Assembly: GCF_031179145.1 (NCBI RefSeq)
Contig: NZ_JAPSIB010000020.1
Span: 1-43,628 of the forward strand
Direction: 5' to 3'
Length of the DNA: 43,628 bases
Origin: Brevibacterium sp.
GTDB taxonomy: Bacteria > Actinomycetota > Actinomycetes > Actinomycetales > Brevibacteriaceae
Below the pieces are notes generated by a model. That model was not told where the DNA came from and searched no databases. It saw only the letters and a list, made by a program, of their open reading frames with translations. Within the stretch, counting starts at the first letter, position 1. Each line of letters begins with the position of its first letter. Below, piece by piece: positions 25,381-33,966 of this stretch. The translations under genes were made by a program, and so were the position numbers.

Positions 25381-26628
25381 TCATGCTAGGAACGGCGACG
25401 TGGCCTGCGACAGGGGCTCGAGAGGTGAGTACGGTCGACCGCAAGAAGCCTGCGGCACCGCATGCTCCAGGAGGAAGTGCTCGATCACTCGCACCACGCG
25501 CGACAGCTGCGCGTCGCTCATCGCAGAGCCGCTGGGCAGCGCAAGGCCCCTCTCGAACAGTCCCTCGGCGACGTCGCCCCCGATGGCAAGGCAGTCGGAG
25601 TGCACCGGCTGCAGATGCATCGGTTTCCACAGGCGCCGTGTTTCGATGTCGTGCATCTGCAGATGCATCGCCAGTTCGGAACAGCTGAAACCGGTTGCTG
25701 ACGGATCGACGAGCACTGCTGTCAGCCAGGCGTTGTCCTCGGCGTCATCCTCACCGCCGAGGATCTCGATGCCGGCGGTCGCCTCGAACAGCACGCGATA
25801 GCTCCGTCGGACCTCCCTCCGCCTCTCGATCATCGAGTCGAGTCGAGACAGCTGGGCTCGCCCCAGTGCGGCGAGGACATTGCTCAGTCGATAGTTGTAA
25901 CCGATGTCCGTGTGCTCGTAATGAGGCACCGGCTGCCGCGCCTGAGTGCTGAGATAGCGGGCATGATCCGCCAGAGCTGCGTCGTCGGTGAGCAGCGCGC
26001 CCCCGCCCGAGGTGGTCATTATCTTGTTGCCGTTGAAGGACACAGCCGCGGCTGTGCCCATCGCCGCTGTCGGCCGGCCTCCGTGATGAGCTCCGAACGA
26101 TTCCGCCGCATCGACGAGGACCGGCACTGAGAACTCCGCCGCAATGGGCAGGATTCTGCCGTAGTCCGCCGACCGTCCCAGGAGATCGACCGGAACCACG
26201 GCTTTCGGCAGACGATTCCGGTCGGAGAGATCTCTGAGAGTCTCATGGAGCAGTTCCGGATCCATGTTCCCATCGTCGAGGCAGTCGAGGAAGATCGGCT
26301 GCGCTCCGCAGTAGACGATGGCGTTCGCGGTCGCGGCGAATGTCATCGTCGACGTCACGACCGAGTCCCCTGAACCGACGCCGAGGCTCAGCAGCCCCAG
26401 ATGAAGCGCTGCTGTCCCGGAGGCCAGGCCGACCGCATGGGTGACTCCGGCCTTGGCCGCGAGCTCGGCTTCGAACGCCGTCAGATCGGGCCCGACCGGT
26501 GCGATCCAACCGCTGCGGATGGCGTTTCCGACGTAGGTCTCCTCAATCTCTCCGACATCCGGTGGAGACAGCAGGATCGGTTCCTGTTCGCTCGTGATCG
26601 CCTTCGGCAGGTCGTGCAAGAAAGTCAT
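25381..26628 (-). CDS. DegT/DnrJ/EryC1 aminotransferase (PglE-like)
   Basis: This 415-aa PLP enzyme would transfer an amino group from glutamate to the 4-keto group of a UDP-4-keto-6-deoxy sugar. The internal aldimine lysine is in SFNGNKIMTTSGGG (Lys at about 202). The PLP-ring Asp is in LVDAAESFGA (Asp at about 173), and SGTAALHLGLLSLGV binds phosphate. The N-terminal LSPPDVGEIEETYVGNAIRSGW is typical of LegC/PglE-type members. The ATG at 26628 overlaps the stop of the sugar-transferase gene by 4 nt (ATGA). With the dehydratase and the GNAT-fused transferase, it completes a route to a diamino-trideoxy sugar. Confidence 0.92.
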   Translation of the reverse strand: MTFLHDLPKAITSEQEPILLSPPDVGEIEETYVGNAIRSGWIAPVGPDLTAFEAELAAKAGVTHAVGLASGTAALHLGLLSLGVGSGDSVVTSTMTFAATANAIVYCGAQPIFLDCLDDGNMDPELLHETLRDLSDRNRLPKAVVPVDLLGRSADYGRILPIAAEFSVPVLVDAAESFGAHHGGRPTAAMGTAAAVSFNGNKIMTTSGGGALLTDDAALADHARYLSTQARQPVPHYEHTDIGYNYRLSNVLAALGRAQLSRLDSMIERRREVRRSYRVLFEATAGIEILGGEDDAEDNAWLTAVLVDPSATGFSCSELAMHLQMHDIETRRLWKPMHLQPVHSDCLAIGGDVAEGLFERGLALPSGSAMSDAQLSRVVRVIEHFLLEHAVPQASCGRPYSPLEPLSQATSPFLA

Positions 26629-27671
26629 GATGCCAATCCCATCGTTGCTGCTGTTGATTCTTCGATGACCAGATGGCGGCAGACGTACTGGGCCCGGCCG
26701 TCCAACTCTTCCTCCGGTTTCCACCCCTGAGCGGGAAGATCTCTTTCGATGTCCACCGGAACGAACCCCGCTTCTTGAAAGCAGTCGGGGATCGGCGTGC
26801 TCGCCGGAAATCGGCTGAGGGCGAATTGGGCATCCGTGCCCCTTGCCCGATTGACGAGCAGGCGCAGCACCTCTCGGTGCAGCTCGTCGTAGTCGCCGCC
26901 TCGGCTCAGCGCGGACCCCGGCTGTGGTTCGAACGACACGAAGCAAGTCGTCCGGCCGGGAGAGCGGATCTCGCAGCGACCGAGACGCATCCCCGTCTTC
27001 GTCGTCACCTCCCAGGTCCGCAGAGTTCGAGAGCGCTCGATTGCGGTGAAGGAGACCAGGTCGGACCGAAGCGTGCCGCCGTAGCTGTCAGTGGTCGCCT
27101 CCACCCCGTTCGTCACCCCGCGCGCAGTGACGACCGTGAACAGGGTCTTGACCAGAATCTCCATGTCCAGTCGCCAGTTCAATGTCTCGACGTAGCGGAC
27201 ATCCAGGTCGAACTTCTCGTCCCAGGGCAGCTGATTGCGTCCGCTGACCTGGGCGAGACCGCTGATCCCACCGCGCACCTCGTGGCGTCTTGCCTGCGCA
27301 GGCGTATAGAGCCGGAGAAGATCAGGCATCAGCGGACGAGGCCCGATGAAGCTCATGTCTCCGACGAGCACATTCCACAGGCTCGGCAGTTCGTCCAAGC
27401 TCGATGCCCTGAGGAACCGGCCGAAAGAAGTCAGGCGGTCCTCGTCCTCGATCCATCCACGTGATGGGTCGACCGGCCGCATGCTGCGGAATTTCAACAG
27501 GAGGAAGACTCTCGAGTCCTTGGTCACTCGCCGCTGAGTGAACAGCACCGGACCGCCCAGGAATGCCATGACCAGAACCGCCACAATGATGAGGACCGGA
27601 CTGAGCACGACGATTCCCGCTGCTGCACCGACGCAGTCGACTGCGCGTTTGACTCTCGGGTAGTCGACCAT
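26625..27671 (-). CDS. Initiating sugar-phosphate transferase (PglC-like) fused to a GNAT-like domain
   Basis: The protein is 348 aa. Residues 1-190 form a small monotopic phosphoglycosyl transferase: KRAVDCVGAAAGIVVLSP (re-entrant helix), FTQRRVTKDSRVFLLLKFRS, the catalytic pair in SSLDELPSLWNVL (Asp93-Glu94), and FIGPRPLMPDL. It would load a sugar-1-phosphate onto undecaprenyl phosphate. Residues about 204-345 are an extra domain (LGRCEIRSPG, LLVNRARGTDAQFALSRFPA, CFQEAGFVPVDI) whose pattern resembles GNAT acyltransferases. I infer that it acylates the 4-amino group, doing the job of PglD. The ATG at 27671 follows the previous stop by one base, with GAGGAG upstream. The GNAT call is weaker than the transferase call. 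Confidence 0.86.
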   Translation of the reverse strand: MVDYPRVKRAVDCVGAAAGIVVLSPVLIIVAVLVMAFLGGPVLFTQRRVTKDSRVFLLLKFRSMRPVDPSRGWIEDEDRLTSFGRFLRASSLDELPSLWNVLVGDMSFIGPRPLMPDLLRLYTPAQARRHEVRGGISGLAQVSGRNQLPWDEKFDLDVRYVETLNWRLDMEILVKTLFTVVTARGVTNGVEATTDSYGGTLRSDLVSFTAIERSRTLRTWEVTTKTGMRLGRCEIRSPGRTTCFVSFEPQPGSALSRGGDYDELHREVLRLLVNRARGTDAQFALSRFPASTPIPDCFQEAGFVPVDIERDLPAQGWKPEEELDGRAQYVCRHLVIEESTAATMGLAS

Positions 27672-27672
27672 C

Positions 27673-28893
27673 TCAGAACTCCTCGGCGAGCTCGGGCGCT
27701 GAGGCCGGAAGGGGGCGCTGCAGAGGCCGCCGGTAGGCGGGGAAGAAGTTTCCGGTCTCGCCCGTCGCGGCTTCGGCATCGGGTTGCCGCCGGAACAAGT
27801 CGGTGGTGAGTCGGTCATACTCCGCTCTCGCCAGCACTCTCTCGCCGGTGCGGAATGCGACCTCTCCATGTGGAGCGAATCCTCGTTTGTACCGCTCGAG
27901 CGTGTCGCCCGGGGTCAGACCTCCGCCGATGACGAAGCGCCGATACCCGTGTTCGTGCAACCACCTCATCGTCTCGACCTTGACGAGGTCATTGGGCCGA
28001 ACCGAGAACGCGCCCTCATCGGTTCCTCCAAGGAAGTCGTATCCGGTGTCCGAACCGAGGACCAGCAGATCGGCTGAGACCATCCGACCGTCCAGCTGAG
28101 CGAACACATAGACGAAGCGACCAGCGAGCCAACGGTGCACTTCTTCGAAGAACGAACGGTCGAACCTGTACCAGGACGAGCTGGAGCGCCTGTTCATCGT
28201 GCCGATATAGATCTCGAGGAAGTCGTCGATGAACGCGCCCTGCTCGTCGAACACAATGCTTGTTCCCTCGCGAACCGCCCTTTTCGCGTTCTTCCTGACC
28301 TTCTTGAATTCGTGCCCCGTCCACATCTGATCGGGAGCATGGTCCAGTTCCCTGACGAAGTTGGCCTGGCGGCTCCGGAACGTCCCCGGGTAGGGCAGAA
28401 TCTCATCGTCGAACAGTGAGAACCTGATGAATTCGCTGACGACCGAATGCAGCCGGGCCCAGGCGTCGAACAGCGGCCAGAAGCACGCGGCCGATTCCTC
28501 GACGTCGGTGAGGTCCCAATGCACCGGGCCCCCATAGCCGTATGGAGAGACGACGTCGTGCAGCTCTGCGCGGTCCGTGGCACCATCACCCGCAGCCGTG
28601 TCGGCCTCGACCTGGCGGAGGCAGAAGGGGTAGAGGATGTGGCCTCGTCCGTCGGTCAGAGTCGCCGCCAGCAGACGGGAGCCGCTGGGAGCGAGGAGCC
28701 TGCACAGCTGTGGGTGAGCAAAGGGGTTCCGACTCGGAGAGCGCTCCCACAGCTCCAACCAGGCTGAGCAGTCCGCATCGACGTCCGCATCCCAGATCTG
28801 CCAGGTGAAATCTGCTGTGATGAGCGAGACTCCGAGGGAATCCGCTCTGACTGCCAGGGCTGTGGGTTCAAGGGACGTGGCCTCAGACAGCAT
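27673..28893 (-). CDS. FemAB/BioF2-like GNAT acyltransferase
   Basis: This 406-aa protein is of the double-GNAT FemAB-like type found in polysaccharide loci. Visible features are the N-terminal WLELWERSPSRNPFAHP, VSPYGYGGPVHW, a basic segment KKVRKNAKRAVREG, YIGTMNRRSSSSWYRF, and the C-terminal half SADLLVLGSDTGYDFLGGT and LERYKRGFAPHG. FemAB relatives transfer aminoacyl or acyl groups to sugars or peptidoglycan; the donor here is unknown. It overlaps the dehydratase gene by 11 nt and is followed by the sugar-transferase gene after one base. A clear paralogue is at 33967. It may decorate the diamino sugar or the repeat unit. Confidence 0.85.
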   Translation of the reverse strand: MLSEATSLEPTALAVRADSLGVSLITADFTWQIWDADVDADCSAWLELWERSPSRNPFAHPQLCRLLAPSGSRLLAATLTDGRGHILYPFCLRQVEADTAAGDGATDRAELHDVVSPYGYGGPVHWDLTDVEESAACFWPLFDAWARLHSVVSEFIRFSLFDDEILPYPGTFRSRQANFVRELDHAPDQMWTGHEFKKVRKNAKRAVREGTSIVFDEQGAFIDDFLEIYIGTMNRRSSSSWYRFDRSFFEEVHRWLAGRFVYVFAQLDGRMVSADLLVLGSDTGYDFLGGTDEGAFSVRPNDLVKVETMRWLHEHGYRRFVIGGGLTPGDTLERYKRGFAPHGEVAFRTGERVLARAEYDRLTTDLFRRQPDAEAATGETGNFFPAYRRPLQRPLPASAPELAEEF

Positions 28894-30811
28894 GACGATT
28901 CACCATCGTCCGGACGTCGAGGAAGCGCCCGGCATTGAAGCCGACGACTTCATGTTCGACTTCGCGGCCGGTCTCATCGATATCAATGCGGGGATCGGGC
29001 AGCGTCGTGCAGCTGCTGTCGCAGAATCGCTTGATCTCCTCCGTCGAGGCGTCTGCCGGAGGCAGCGACCCGGCGGAGAGCTCAGGGACCTCGACCCGGT
29101 TGATCTTCTCGTGGATCCTCACGACCGTCCCTTCGTAGTTGCCGAAGAGCTCCTCGTCGAGCTTCTCCCCCTCGCGCAGGCCTGTGTAGATGATCTCGAC
29201 CTCTCGGTTGGACATGGCGATGAGGTTCTTCGCGATGTCGACGATCTTCACCGGTTCCCCCATGTCGAGGACCATGACGTAGCCGTCCTGGCCGATCGCC
29301 GCTGCTTGGAGCACCAATTGACACGCCTCGGGGATCGTCATGAAGTAGCGCCGGACCTCCGGATCGGTCACAGTCACAGGCAGTCCCTTGCGGATCTGCT
29401 CCTGGAAGGACAGCAGCACCGACCCTCGAGAGCCGAGGACGTTTCCGAATCGCACGGAGAGGTAGGTTCCCCGCGACCGCTGGGCGAACTCGCTGACCAG
29501 CCGTTCGGCGATGCGTTTGCTTCTGCCCAGTTCACTCGTCGGCGCGGCCGCCTTGTCGGTGGAGATGTTGATGAATGTGGAGACTCCCACCGCTCGGGCC
29601 GCCGTCAGAACATTGAGGGTTCCGTGCACGTTCGTCTTCCACGCCTCCTGCGGGAACCGCTGCAGCATCGGAAGATGCTTGAGGGCGGCAGCATGGAAGA
29701 CGATGTCCGGGCGGGCCCGGCTGAAGACCTGCTCGATCGCCTCCGGATCCCTGATGTCGGCAAGCACCGTGTCGGGCGAAGTCAGCAGGGCCGAACCGAA
29801 GAGAGTGAGCTCCACTCCGTGCAGAGCTGACTCGTCGCGGTCGAGCATGACGAGGTTCGCGGGCTCGAGGGCTGCGAGCTGCAGGCACAGTTCACTGCCG
29901 ATGGAACCTCCCGCTCCGGTGACGAGCACCCTCCGACCTCGGACGATGTCCGCGATCGCAGACAGATCAGTGTGGACGCTGCTGCGGCCGATCAGATCCT
30001 CGACCTTGATGTCGCGGATGTCCGTGACCTCTGCGCGCCGACTGACAAGTTCGGACAGCGGAGGGATCGTTCGCAGCCAGCATTCGCTCCCTGCCAGCTG
30101 ATCTCGGCATTTCTGCACGAACGCTGCATTCGTGTCGGCGATCGCGATGATCGCCCCCGAAACACCCAGCTGTGCGGCCACTGCCTCGACGTCGTCGCTG
30201 GTTCCGCGAACGGGAACACCGCAGATCCTCAGGTGACGCTTCTTCGGCTCGTCCTCGATGATGCCGACCGGAAGATACTCCCCCTGTGGGTCCGCGACCA
30301 TCTGCCGGATCAGAGACTGGCCCGCACTGCCTGCGCCGATGATGAGAACCGGCTGCCCCGAGACCGGCCGTTGTGCCGCATCGTAGCCGAGCCGGATGAG
30401 ATACCGGCTGCCGGCCATGAGCAGCAGCGCGCTCGAGGACAGCAGGAGGATGAAGGAGACGTCTCCGACCCTGGCGATGAGCAGTGCAGCGGTGATCAGG
30501 ACCGTGGACACCGCCAGTGCTCCGAATTCGGAGAAGCTCCCGTACCGGTAATGCTCTGAGTACAGTCGAAGACTGACGCCGAGAAGGAGCTGAAGGACCA
30601 CCGAGGCGGCCGCAACCACGAGGAAACCGGACACATTCGGCTGCGAGTCGCCGAGGACCAGCCAGGTCAAGCTGCATGCTGCGAACCAGGCGAGGAAATC
30701 GAAGGTGCTCTGCACCCAGGTGCGCCGGTTCCATAGAGCGACCGAAGCTGTCTGAGCCCAGCAGCTCAGGGAGTGGCCCGGTTTGGACCATTCGAGAGGC
30801 AGGATTGTCAT
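28883..30811 (-). CDS. UDP-sugar 4,6-dehydratase, membrane PglF/CapD type
   Basis: This 642-aa protein has four N-terminal membrane helices (about 35-135) and a CoA-binding-like Rossmann part (VLIIGAGSAG at 155-164). It then has the SDR catalytic domain with VTGAGGSIGSE (297-307), HAAALKHLP, STDKAAAPT (417-425) and SELGRSKRIAE. As in PglF/WbpM proteins, the usual SDR tyrosine is replaced (Leu in SELGRSK), and the TDK motif is kept. Family members convert UDP-GlcNAc to UDP-2-acetamido-2,6-dideoxy-4-hexulose. The ATG at 30811 has GGGAG 7 nt upstream. It is the first gene of the polysaccharide operon and overlaps the FemAB-like gene. Confidence 0.93.
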   Translation of the reverse strand: MTILPLEWSKPGHSLSCWAQTASVALWNRRTWVQSTFDFLAWFAACSLTWLVLGDSQPNVSGFLVVAAASVVLQLLLGVSLRLYSEHYRYGSFSEFGALAVSTVLITAALLIARVGDVSFILLLSSSALLLMAGSRYLIRLGYDAAQRPVSGQPVLIIGAGSAGQSLIRQMVADPQGEYLPVGIIEDEPKKRHLRICGVPVRGTSDDVEAVAAQLGVSGAIIAIADTNAAFVQKCRDQLAGSECWLRTIPPLSELVSRRAEVTDIRDIKVEDLIGRSSVHTDLSAIADIVRGRRVLVTGAGGSIGSELCLQLAALEPANLVMLDRDESALHGVELTLFGSALLTSPDTVLADIRDPEAIEQVFSRARPDIVFHAAALKHLPMLQRFPQEAWKTNVHGTLNVLTAARAVGVSTFINISTDKAAAPTSELGRSKRIAERLVSEFAQRSRGTYLSVRFGNVLGSRGSVLLSFQEQIRKGLPVTVTDPEVRRYFMTIPEACQLVLQAAAIGQDGYVMVLDMGEPVKIVDIAKNLIAMSNREVEIIYTGLREGEKLDEELFGNYEGTVVRIHEKINRVEVPELSAGSLPPADASTEEIKRFCDSSCTTLPDPRIDIDETGREVEHEVVGFNAGRFLDVRTMVNRHAV

Positions 30812-31023
30812 TGTCTTCTCCCAGGTTCATCAGGATGGGAATGTGCAGCCCGACCGCGGGGAAGCCGGTGGAGATCTGCTCGATCACTGTCCAGGTAATC
30901 AGTGAATTTCCTGGTCAGGGCCGAAAACGGTGGCAGAGTGCGGCCTTCCGCGCGGACCCTGCGGGAGGCCGCATGCCGACCGTGGAGGCCGTTGCCCTGG
31001 ACCGGCATCCCCGGGTATGCCGA

Positions 31024-31054
31024 AGGCCGGTGAACTCCTCGAGTTCACCGGCCT
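31024..31054 (-). terminator. Terminator hairpin after the STAND/LuxR gene
   Basis: A perfect 14-bp stem (AGGCCGGTGAACTC at 31024-31037 with 31041-31054) has a 3-nt loop. It lies about 170 nt past the LuxR stop and upstream of the dehydratase promoter region, separating the regulator from the polysaccharide operon. Confidence 0.7.
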
Positions 31055-31087
31055 GGGGTCCCTGCCTCCGGTCGTCTTCGCGGACGA

Positions 31088-31122
31088 CTCCGGCCTCGTC
31101 GCGGACAGCTCCGGCCTCGTCG
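31088..31122. repeat. Short near-tandem direct repeat
   Basis: CTCCGGCCTCGTCG occurs at 31088-31101 and 31109-31122, with a period of 21 bp (two helical turns). The flanks (GGACGA/GGACAG) are also similar. Confidence 0.6.
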
Positions 31123-31223
31123 TCAGCGCTCGCATTCGATGACGGAGACCATCAGACCGGGATCATCTGACCGGAATCGGCTGGTCGGGGTCGGCAGACC
31201 GCTCAGTCGAGCGATGGCGGCGA

Positions 31224-33875
31224 TCAGGCCGGAGTCGGCTGATGGCTCAATCGCGCGACGAGCTCTGTGCGCGATCCGACGCCGAGCTTCCGATAGACGG
31301 AAGTCAGGCGCAGTTCCACCGTCCGCAGGGAAACGAATATCCGGTGGGCTATGTCGCGATTCTTCAGACCCATCCGCACCAGCTCGACGACGGACTGCTC
31401 CTCCTCCGTCAGCTGCGCCAGGATCTGGTCATCGGGAGTCACTTTCGGTTCGACCGATCGGCGGGCGGTTCTCGAGGCGGCGCGAGGTGACCCGGCCTCG
31501 TCGAAGTGGTCGGCCGCCATCTTCATCTGCTCCGCTGCCTGGGCGTGATACCCCAGCTCGTCGAGTCTTCTGCCGAAACACTCGATGAGTCGGGCTCTGT
31601 CGTACAGCGAATCGCTGAGTCCACAGTTCCGAAGTGCTCGCTGAAACTTCTCCAGCGAGCGCTCCGCCATGGCCAGAAGAGCTTCGCACCTGTCTGCGGC
31701 GAGCTCCCCCCACCGGGAAGGGCAGTGGTCGAGCCGCTTTTCGAATCGCTGAAGTGCGAGCGCAGCATTCTCCCTCCGCCCCACTCGGATGAGAGCCTCG
31801 ATGAGGTCCGGTTCATGCCGCTGGACGTTCGGGTTGGATATTCCTGCGCTCAGCTCTTCGCATCGCTGGAGATGGCGCAACGCCTCGGCGGGGAGGTCGA
31901 CGCTGAGCAGATAGGCGCCCTGCAGCGCGTTGAGGTCGGCGATCACGCGCCTGTTGTTCGCACGCGCGGCATAGTCGACCAGCTGCGATTCGACGGCCTC
32001 GGCGTCACTGGCCCTGCCCTGGGCCAGCAGCCGCCAGCATTCGAGCAGCAGGAATCGGTCCTCACGGATGCTCCGACACTGGCTGTGTCTGCTCCTCGCT
32101 TCGTCCGCCAACTCCAGCGCGCGGCCGATCTGACCGGAGCGGATCTCGTTCTCGGCTCTGAGCGTCGAAATCCAGGCCTTCCAGATCGTCGCCCGCGGAC
32201 TGTTCTCATCAATGTGTTCGAGTACCGCGCGAGCACGATTGTAGTGCTCCGTACGGATCAGCCCCTCAGCCAGAATGACGCCGGGGACGGTCTCCGAGAA
32301 TTCGCCGTCGACGAACTTCTCGAATGCGGCCAGCGTCGTCTCGCTCCTGCCGCGGCTGCTGTCGAGCAGAATGAGCACCGATTCGCTGAGGTTCCGCGAT
32401 TCGTCGTCGAAGTCGACCTGAAGAGCGGCTGCCGAGTCGAGAAGCTCCTGGGATTCTGTCAGATCTCGTTTCCACGCGTGGCACAGGGCCAAGGTGAGCT
32501 GGAGCTTCGCCACTTCTGTCGGTTCCTGCGACGCCTCCATGCGGCTCCACGGCCGGTGGAATCCCGACGGCAGGGACTGGGTGCGGCAGAATTCGGTGAG
32601 GATCGACAATGTCCTCGCCCTGATTCGAGCTGCGGCGTCCTTCGACCCGCCGGCCAGTCGGATGCAGCGGTCGGCGAAGACGAAGTCTCCGAGGACGTGC
32701 AGTTGGGCCGCCACGTCGAGCAGCGCATGGGCATGCTCACTCGGTTCCGCGCACAACTGGAGCGCCCGTTCGCAGAATTCGATGCCGGCGTCGGCTCTGC
32801 CCTCCCTGAGAATCTGGCAGGCGTCGGCGAAGAGCTCGGCCGACTGGTTGTCGTCGGCGATCCAGAAGGAATTGTGCCAGCGCATCAGACGGGGAGAGGC
32901 GGCAGCACACTGTTCGCTCATCCGCCGGTGCATCTCGGCCCGCGTGCCGGCGTCCATCTCCTGGTAGATGGCGGATCGAAGCAGTTCATTCGCGAAATAC
33001 AGGTAACCTCCCGCGCGTTCGATCACCCCTGCGGCCTCGAGGTCGTCGAGGCGCTCCCAGAGTTCGGGGAACCGGATGCGGAGGGGTCCGTACGAGGTCA
33101 GCGGGGCCAAGGACAGCACTTTGAGAATCTCCCTCGTCCCCTCGTCGAGAGTGCCGAACTCGTCGTCGAGAAGCGATTTCACCGGCGCGCCGGTCCGCAG
33201 GGGCCGTTGCAGTGCCGTCTCTCCCCGTCGCTGCCGGGGCGTCATGTTCTCGAGCAGGTCCTGAATGGCGAGTGGGTTTCCCTGGCCGGCCCTTGCGACC
33301 AGCTCCGCCGACTCCGCTGCGAGCTGATCGGGAACCAGCTGATGGGCCAGTGCCACGGAGGCTGAGTGGTCGAAGCGCTCCAGGACGACGGTGGGTGCTC
33401 CGGAGAAGGGACTGCGCGAATCGATCGATCGCACGGAGACGACCATCCGCAACAGACCTCCCGTGAACCGTCTCAGCACATGCCCGAGGACGTCCTGCGA
33501 ATCGGCGTCCATCGCATCGGCATCGTCGAAGACGAGGAGTGTCGGGAGCGTCACCGGCAGAGAGCGGATGAGGGTCACGAAGCGCTCGGGAACCTCGGCG
33601 TCGTCCTCCCCGGTGAGGATCACGTCGCGCACGAAGTCTCCGGGTGCGAGCGACCGCAGAGTCGACATCGTGATGTCGAGGCCGGAGAATCGGATGCTCG
33701 ATTCGGCCCGGTTGTAGGGCACGTGGACGACCTGATCGACACCGAGGCTGCGTTCGAGGCTGCCGAGCAGTGCTGTCTTGCCCGATCCCTGCGGACCTGC
33801 GAGCACGACGCTGAGCCCCTGGTCGAGCAGAGTGCGGAGGCGCTCCAACTCACCGTGTCGATTGATCAGGTGCAT
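31224..33875 (-). CDS. STAND/LuxR (LAL) transcriptional regulator
   Basis: This 883-aa regulator has an N-terminal AAA/STAND ATPase with Walker A GPQGSGKT (27-34) and Walker B LLVFDDADAMD (Asp117-Asp118). A long helical repeat sensor region follows. The C-terminal LuxR helix-turn-helix reads LTEEEQSVVELVRMGLKNRD and LRTVELRLTSVYRKLG. In the family, ligand or protein binding to the repeats triggers ATP-dependent oligomerisation and activation. The ATG at 33875 has AGGAAAGAG about 5 nt upstream and sits directly before INRHGELERL, the usual first motif. It lies just upstream of the polysaccharide operon on the same strand, so that operon is the likeliest target. Confidence 0.9.
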   Translation of the reverse strand: MHLINRHGELERLRTLLDQGLSVVLAGPQGSGKTALLGSLERSLGVDQVVHVPYNRAESSIRFSGLDITMSTLRSLAPGDFVRDVILTGEDDAEVPERFVTLIRSLPVTLPTLLVFDDADAMDADSQDVLGHVLRRFTGGLLRMVVSVRSIDSRSPFSGAPTVVLERFDHSASVALAHQLVPDQLAAESAELVARAGQGNPLAIQDLLENMTPRQRRGETALQRPLRTGAPVKSLLDDEFGTLDEGTREILKVLSLAPLTSYGPLRIRFPELWERLDDLEAAGVIERAGGYLYFANELLRSAIYQEMDAGTRAEMHRRMSEQCAAASPRLMRWHNSFWIADDNQSAELFADACQILREGRADAGIEFCERALQLCAEPSEHAHALLDVAAQLHVLGDFVFADRCIRLAGGSKDAAARIRARTLSILTEFCRTQSLPSGFHRPWSRMEASQEPTEVAKLQLTLALCHAWKRDLTESQELLDSAAALQVDFDDESRNLSESVLILLDSSRGRSETTLAAFEKFVDGEFSETVPGVILAEGLIRTEHYNRARAVLEHIDENSPRATIWKAWISTLRAENEIRSGQIGRALELADEARSRHSQCRSIREDRFLLLECWRLLAQGRASDAEAVESQLVDYAARANNRRVIADLNALQGAYLLSVDLPAEALRHLQRCEELSAGISNPNVQRHEPDLIEALIRVGRRENAALALQRFEKRLDHCPSRWGELAADRCEALLAMAERSLEKFQRALRNCGLSDSLYDRARLIECFGRRLDELGYHAQAAEQMKMAADHFDEAGSPRAASRTARRSVEPKVTPDDQILAQLTEEEQSVVELVRMGLKNRDIAHRIFVSLRTVELRLTSVYRKLGVGSRTELVARLSHQPTPA

Positions 33876-33966
33876 GAGATCTCTTTCCTATGAGCAGGTT
33901 CCGGTCGAGTGATGCAGGATCACGGTTCCACGATCGTCGCGTCATCCGTCCTTCACCAGGTGGTCG

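Larger units (their letters stand above)
30812..31223. other. Long intergenic region upstream of the polysaccharide operon
   Basis: No gene is supported here. This 412-nt stretch holds the promoter region of the dehydratase gene (minus strand) and the 3' region of the STAND/LuxR gene. It contains a strong hairpin (31024-31054), a smaller one (CGGCAT at 31003-31008 with ATGCCG at 31017-31022), and a near-tandem direct repeat CTCCGGCCTCGTCG (31088-31101 and 31109-31122, offset 21 bp). An AT-richer patch around 30893-30918, with CCAGG/CCTGG ends, may be the promoter or operator, but no box pair is certain. Confidence 0.55.
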
